Shown here: positions 62,294 through 64,000 of the stretch, piece by piece
How the letters are laid out: every line of letters starts with the position of its first letter
Numbering within the stretch: position 1 is the first letter of the stretch
Assembly: GCF_040289685.1 (NCBI RefSeq)
Contig: NZ_PSLQ01000002.1
Span: forward strand, 82,860 to 146,859
Origin: Pyrinomonas sp040289685
GTDB taxonomy: Bacteria; Acidobacteriota; Blastocatellia; Pyrinomonadales; Pyrinomonadaceae
Reading direction: 5' to 3'
DNA: 64,000 nucleotides
Notes under the pieces: model-generated
The model's input: only the letters and a program-made list of their open reading frames with translations
Databases searched by the model: none
Told to the model about the DNA's origin: nothing
Made by a program: the position numbers and the translations under genes

Positions 62294-63760
62294 TCAACTG
62301 GGCGTTCCGGTCAAGCGCCGCAGCTCGCGTAGCAAGCAGCGCGCTTCATCGTGTTGGCCGTCCAAAGCGAGCGCCTGTTCCAATTCGCGGCGCGCCCGCT
62401 GAAGAAGTCCGACTGAACGGTAGAGTTCAGCGAGGCGAACGCGATAGTCGGCGTTGCGCGCATCGAGCGCGATGGCCGCCTGAAGTTCGGCTTCGGCTTG
62501 ACGGCGCGTGGTGCGATCGCGCATCAGTGCGCAACCGAGCGCCGCGCGGTAGCGCGCTTCTTGCGGCATCAAGCGCGCGGCTTCGCCGAACTCTTTTGCC
62601 GCACGTTGCGTCTCTCCGGCCCGAAGCGCTTCTTCGCCCCGACGGTAAGCTTCCGCTGCGCGTTGCGTGGAATCTTCTGCAGTCTGCCGCGTGGTGCTCG
62701 TCGACGTGAAAACCCTGTTCGATAGGTTGAGATCATAAGCGGTGCGAGTCGCCTCTTCTTTCAACGTTTCGTAAGCTTGCGCGATGCGCGCGAAGGCTGA
62801 TTCGATGCGCGCGCGCGTCGCTTGATCGAGATCACGCCGAAAACGATCTGGGTGGAAGCGTTTGGCCAGCGCATAGTAGGCGCGTTTGATCTCTTGCGGC
62901 GTCGCGCGTTGATTGACGCCTAGGGTCTTGTAGAAGTCTTCCGCTTCCGCTCTTGCGAAAAGTTCCATCATTTCAGCTTGTTCGTCGCGTTCGGCGAGCT
63001 TGTCGGACGCGGAACGCGAGATCGCTGGCCGCTGACGAACGGTGGTGCGCTTGCAACGTTCGAGGTTGAGCACGCGGTGCGAAGCGGAGCGCTGGACCAG
63101 CCCGGCGACGATGAGCACGTAGGTGGCCCGGCGCGTTTCCACTTCGCCCAGTCCGCTGACGGCGAGCAGTTCCGCTACCGTCAACGGGGAGTCGAAGCGC
63201 GAAAGAAGAAAGGCCTCGCTCGGCTTGAGATCGAAGTCGAGCGCGCTCGCGTCGCGCCGCGGAGACAACATCTCGTCCGCATCGGCCAACCGGGCGGCGA
63301 TCACCGCATAGGGCAACCGACGCGCGCTTTCAGCCAACAGGGGGCGAACGGTGACCGAGACGCGCAGCGCTTCGGCAACGCCAATGCCCGGATCGAACTC
63401 CCACGCGCCGTCGGTCCAAAGAAGCAATGGCGGGAGCGATTCGAGCACTTGGCGCGCGCGCAGCGAGGCCAGTTGTTCCGACGTGAGCAGTCCATCGGAG
63501 ACGAGCCGTGCGCCGAGTTCCAGATCGGAGAGCGCTGATAGCGGCGCGATCCTCTCTTCCGGGATGATCTTCCATCGGCGCAAGCACTCGCTGAGACGAA
63601 ACGGGCGCAGGTTGGCGGTCGCATACTGCAGTTCGCCTCGCTCGAAGTAGATCACCGCGCGCGCGCGATCGCGCATTAGGCGGAGCGCCCCGGTTAAACT
63701 CTGATTCAGCGTTTCGCTGATGATTTCGGCAAGCGGGTGTTCGCTCAGTTGTCCGTTCAT
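62294..63760 (-). CDS. PATAN (DUF4388)-J domain-TPR fusion protein
   Basis: The 488-residue protein joins a DUF4388/PATAN-type domain (about 1-120, with LSEHPLAEIISETL and GALRLMRDRARAVIYFERGELQYA), a wHTH-like middle (about 175-235), a J domain (274-343, HPD at 303-305) and TPR-like helices (about 365-485). PATAN domains are common in acidobacterial and deltaproteobacterial signalling proteins. The J domain could recruit DnaK to a TPR-bound client. It shares a translational unit with the HD-GYP gene. The ATG at 63760 is chosen; the frame extends further upstream without support. Confidence 0.8.
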   Translation of the reverse strand: MNGQLSEHPLAEIISETLNQSLTGALRLMRDRARAVIYFERGELQYATANLRPFRLSECLRRWKIIPEERIAPLSALSDLELGARLVSDGLLTSEQLASLRARQVLESLPPLLLWTDGAWEFDPGIGVAEALRVSVTVRPLLAESARRLPYAVIAARLADADEMLSPRRDASALDFDLKPSEAFLLSRFDSPLTVAELLAVSGLGEVETRRATYVLIVAGLVQRSASHRVLNLERCKRTTVRQRPAISRSASDKLAERDEQAEMMELFARAEAEDFYKTLGVNQRATPQEIKRAYYALAKRFHPDRFRRDLDQATRARIESAFARIAQAYETLKEEATRTAYDLNLSNRVFTSTSTTRQTAEDSTQRAAEAYRRGEEALRAGETQRAAKEFGEAARLMPQEARYRAALGCALMRDRTTRRQAEAELQAAIALDARNADYRVRLAELYRSVGLLQRARRELEQALALDGQHDEARCLLRELRRLTGTPS

Positions 63761-64000
63761 GTGGTGCGAGGCCAAGCCGAAGCAGGCTCGGCCCACACAT
63801 GATAGCGCATCCGCCCCGGTTTGAGGAGATGCCCGCTTGGATGATTGCCCCGAAGGTTTCCAGAATTTGAGGGTAAACAAGCAGCGGGTCGAATTTTGCC
63901 CTAGCGGTCCCTTTGGGCGAAAGTCGAAACGCCGGGAGAAGGATCGGAGGCTATTCCCGCAGCCTTTTGCCAACGTTCGCTTCGTTGTGTCAGAGGCGAA

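Overview
This 64-kb window is a dense, moderately GC-rich bacterial chromosome segment. It has about 60 protein genes, no phage or IS genes, no CRISPR array, and no rRNA or tRNA genes that I could find. Lipid-transport genes of the Mla type, outer-membrane-associated folding factors and a Spy-like periplasmic protein point to a diderm. The mix of CysO-type cysteine synthesis, PATAN (DUF4388) signalling proteins, paired ECF sigma/anti-sigma genes and glycine-zipper secreted proteins resembles Acidobacteriota (Blastocatellia-like). That placement is an inference from gene content, not from a marker search.

Layout. 1-4 kb: the end of a comM-like gene, then an ECF sigma factor, its zinc anti-sigma factor and two exported DUF4097-like proteins. 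4-10 kb: dcd, a gamma-carbonic anhydrase, hisS, aspS, a JAMM peptidase and a membrane protein. 10.9-18.4 kb: a glycine-zipper protein, then a sulfur-assimilation block (XRE-cupin regulator, rhodanese, SirA-like protein, trans-sulfuration PLP enzyme, cysM, a Mec-type JAMM peptidase and a three-domain CysO-MoeB-rhodanese fusion) closed by a terminator. 18.4-21.4 kb: mlaD, mlaF and mlaE on the minus strand. 21.5-23.7 kb: a Spy-like protein and a second ECF sigma/anti-sigma pair. 24.5-31.4 kb: an HD-GYP sensor, sixA, ftsY, ribD, rsmA and an unknown gene.

31.7-44.4 kb is a proteostasis island. On the minus strand run ftsH, a small unknown gene, dnaK, dnaJ, cbpM, groES and groEL. Diverging on the plus strand are clpB, a BON-domain protein, hsp20 and an HdeD-like membrane protein. 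The two wings start from back-to-back promoters whose -35 boxes lie in the arms of one inverted repeat. 44.7-49.6 kb: a DegP-type lipoprotein protease, a DHH phosphoesterase beside a diadenylate cyclase (a possible c-di-AMP synthesis/turnover pair), and purD. 50.2-53 kb: pspA, a coiled-coil membrane protein and hslO. 53.3-56.3 kb: a cobalamin-dependent ribonucleotide reductase (nrdJ) behind a strong promoter with an NrdR box. 56.9-64 kb: small regulatory or secreted proteins, an HDAC-like deacylase, a Dam-like protein that appears to have lost its catalytic motif, and an HD-GYP/PATAN-J-TPR gene pair.

The most interesting points are the CysO-MoeB-rhodanese fusion next to a JAMM peptidase that could process it, the shared heat-shock operator, the c-di-AMP pair, and recurring imperfect direct-repeat pairs (about 40-70 bp apart) in many intergenic regions.
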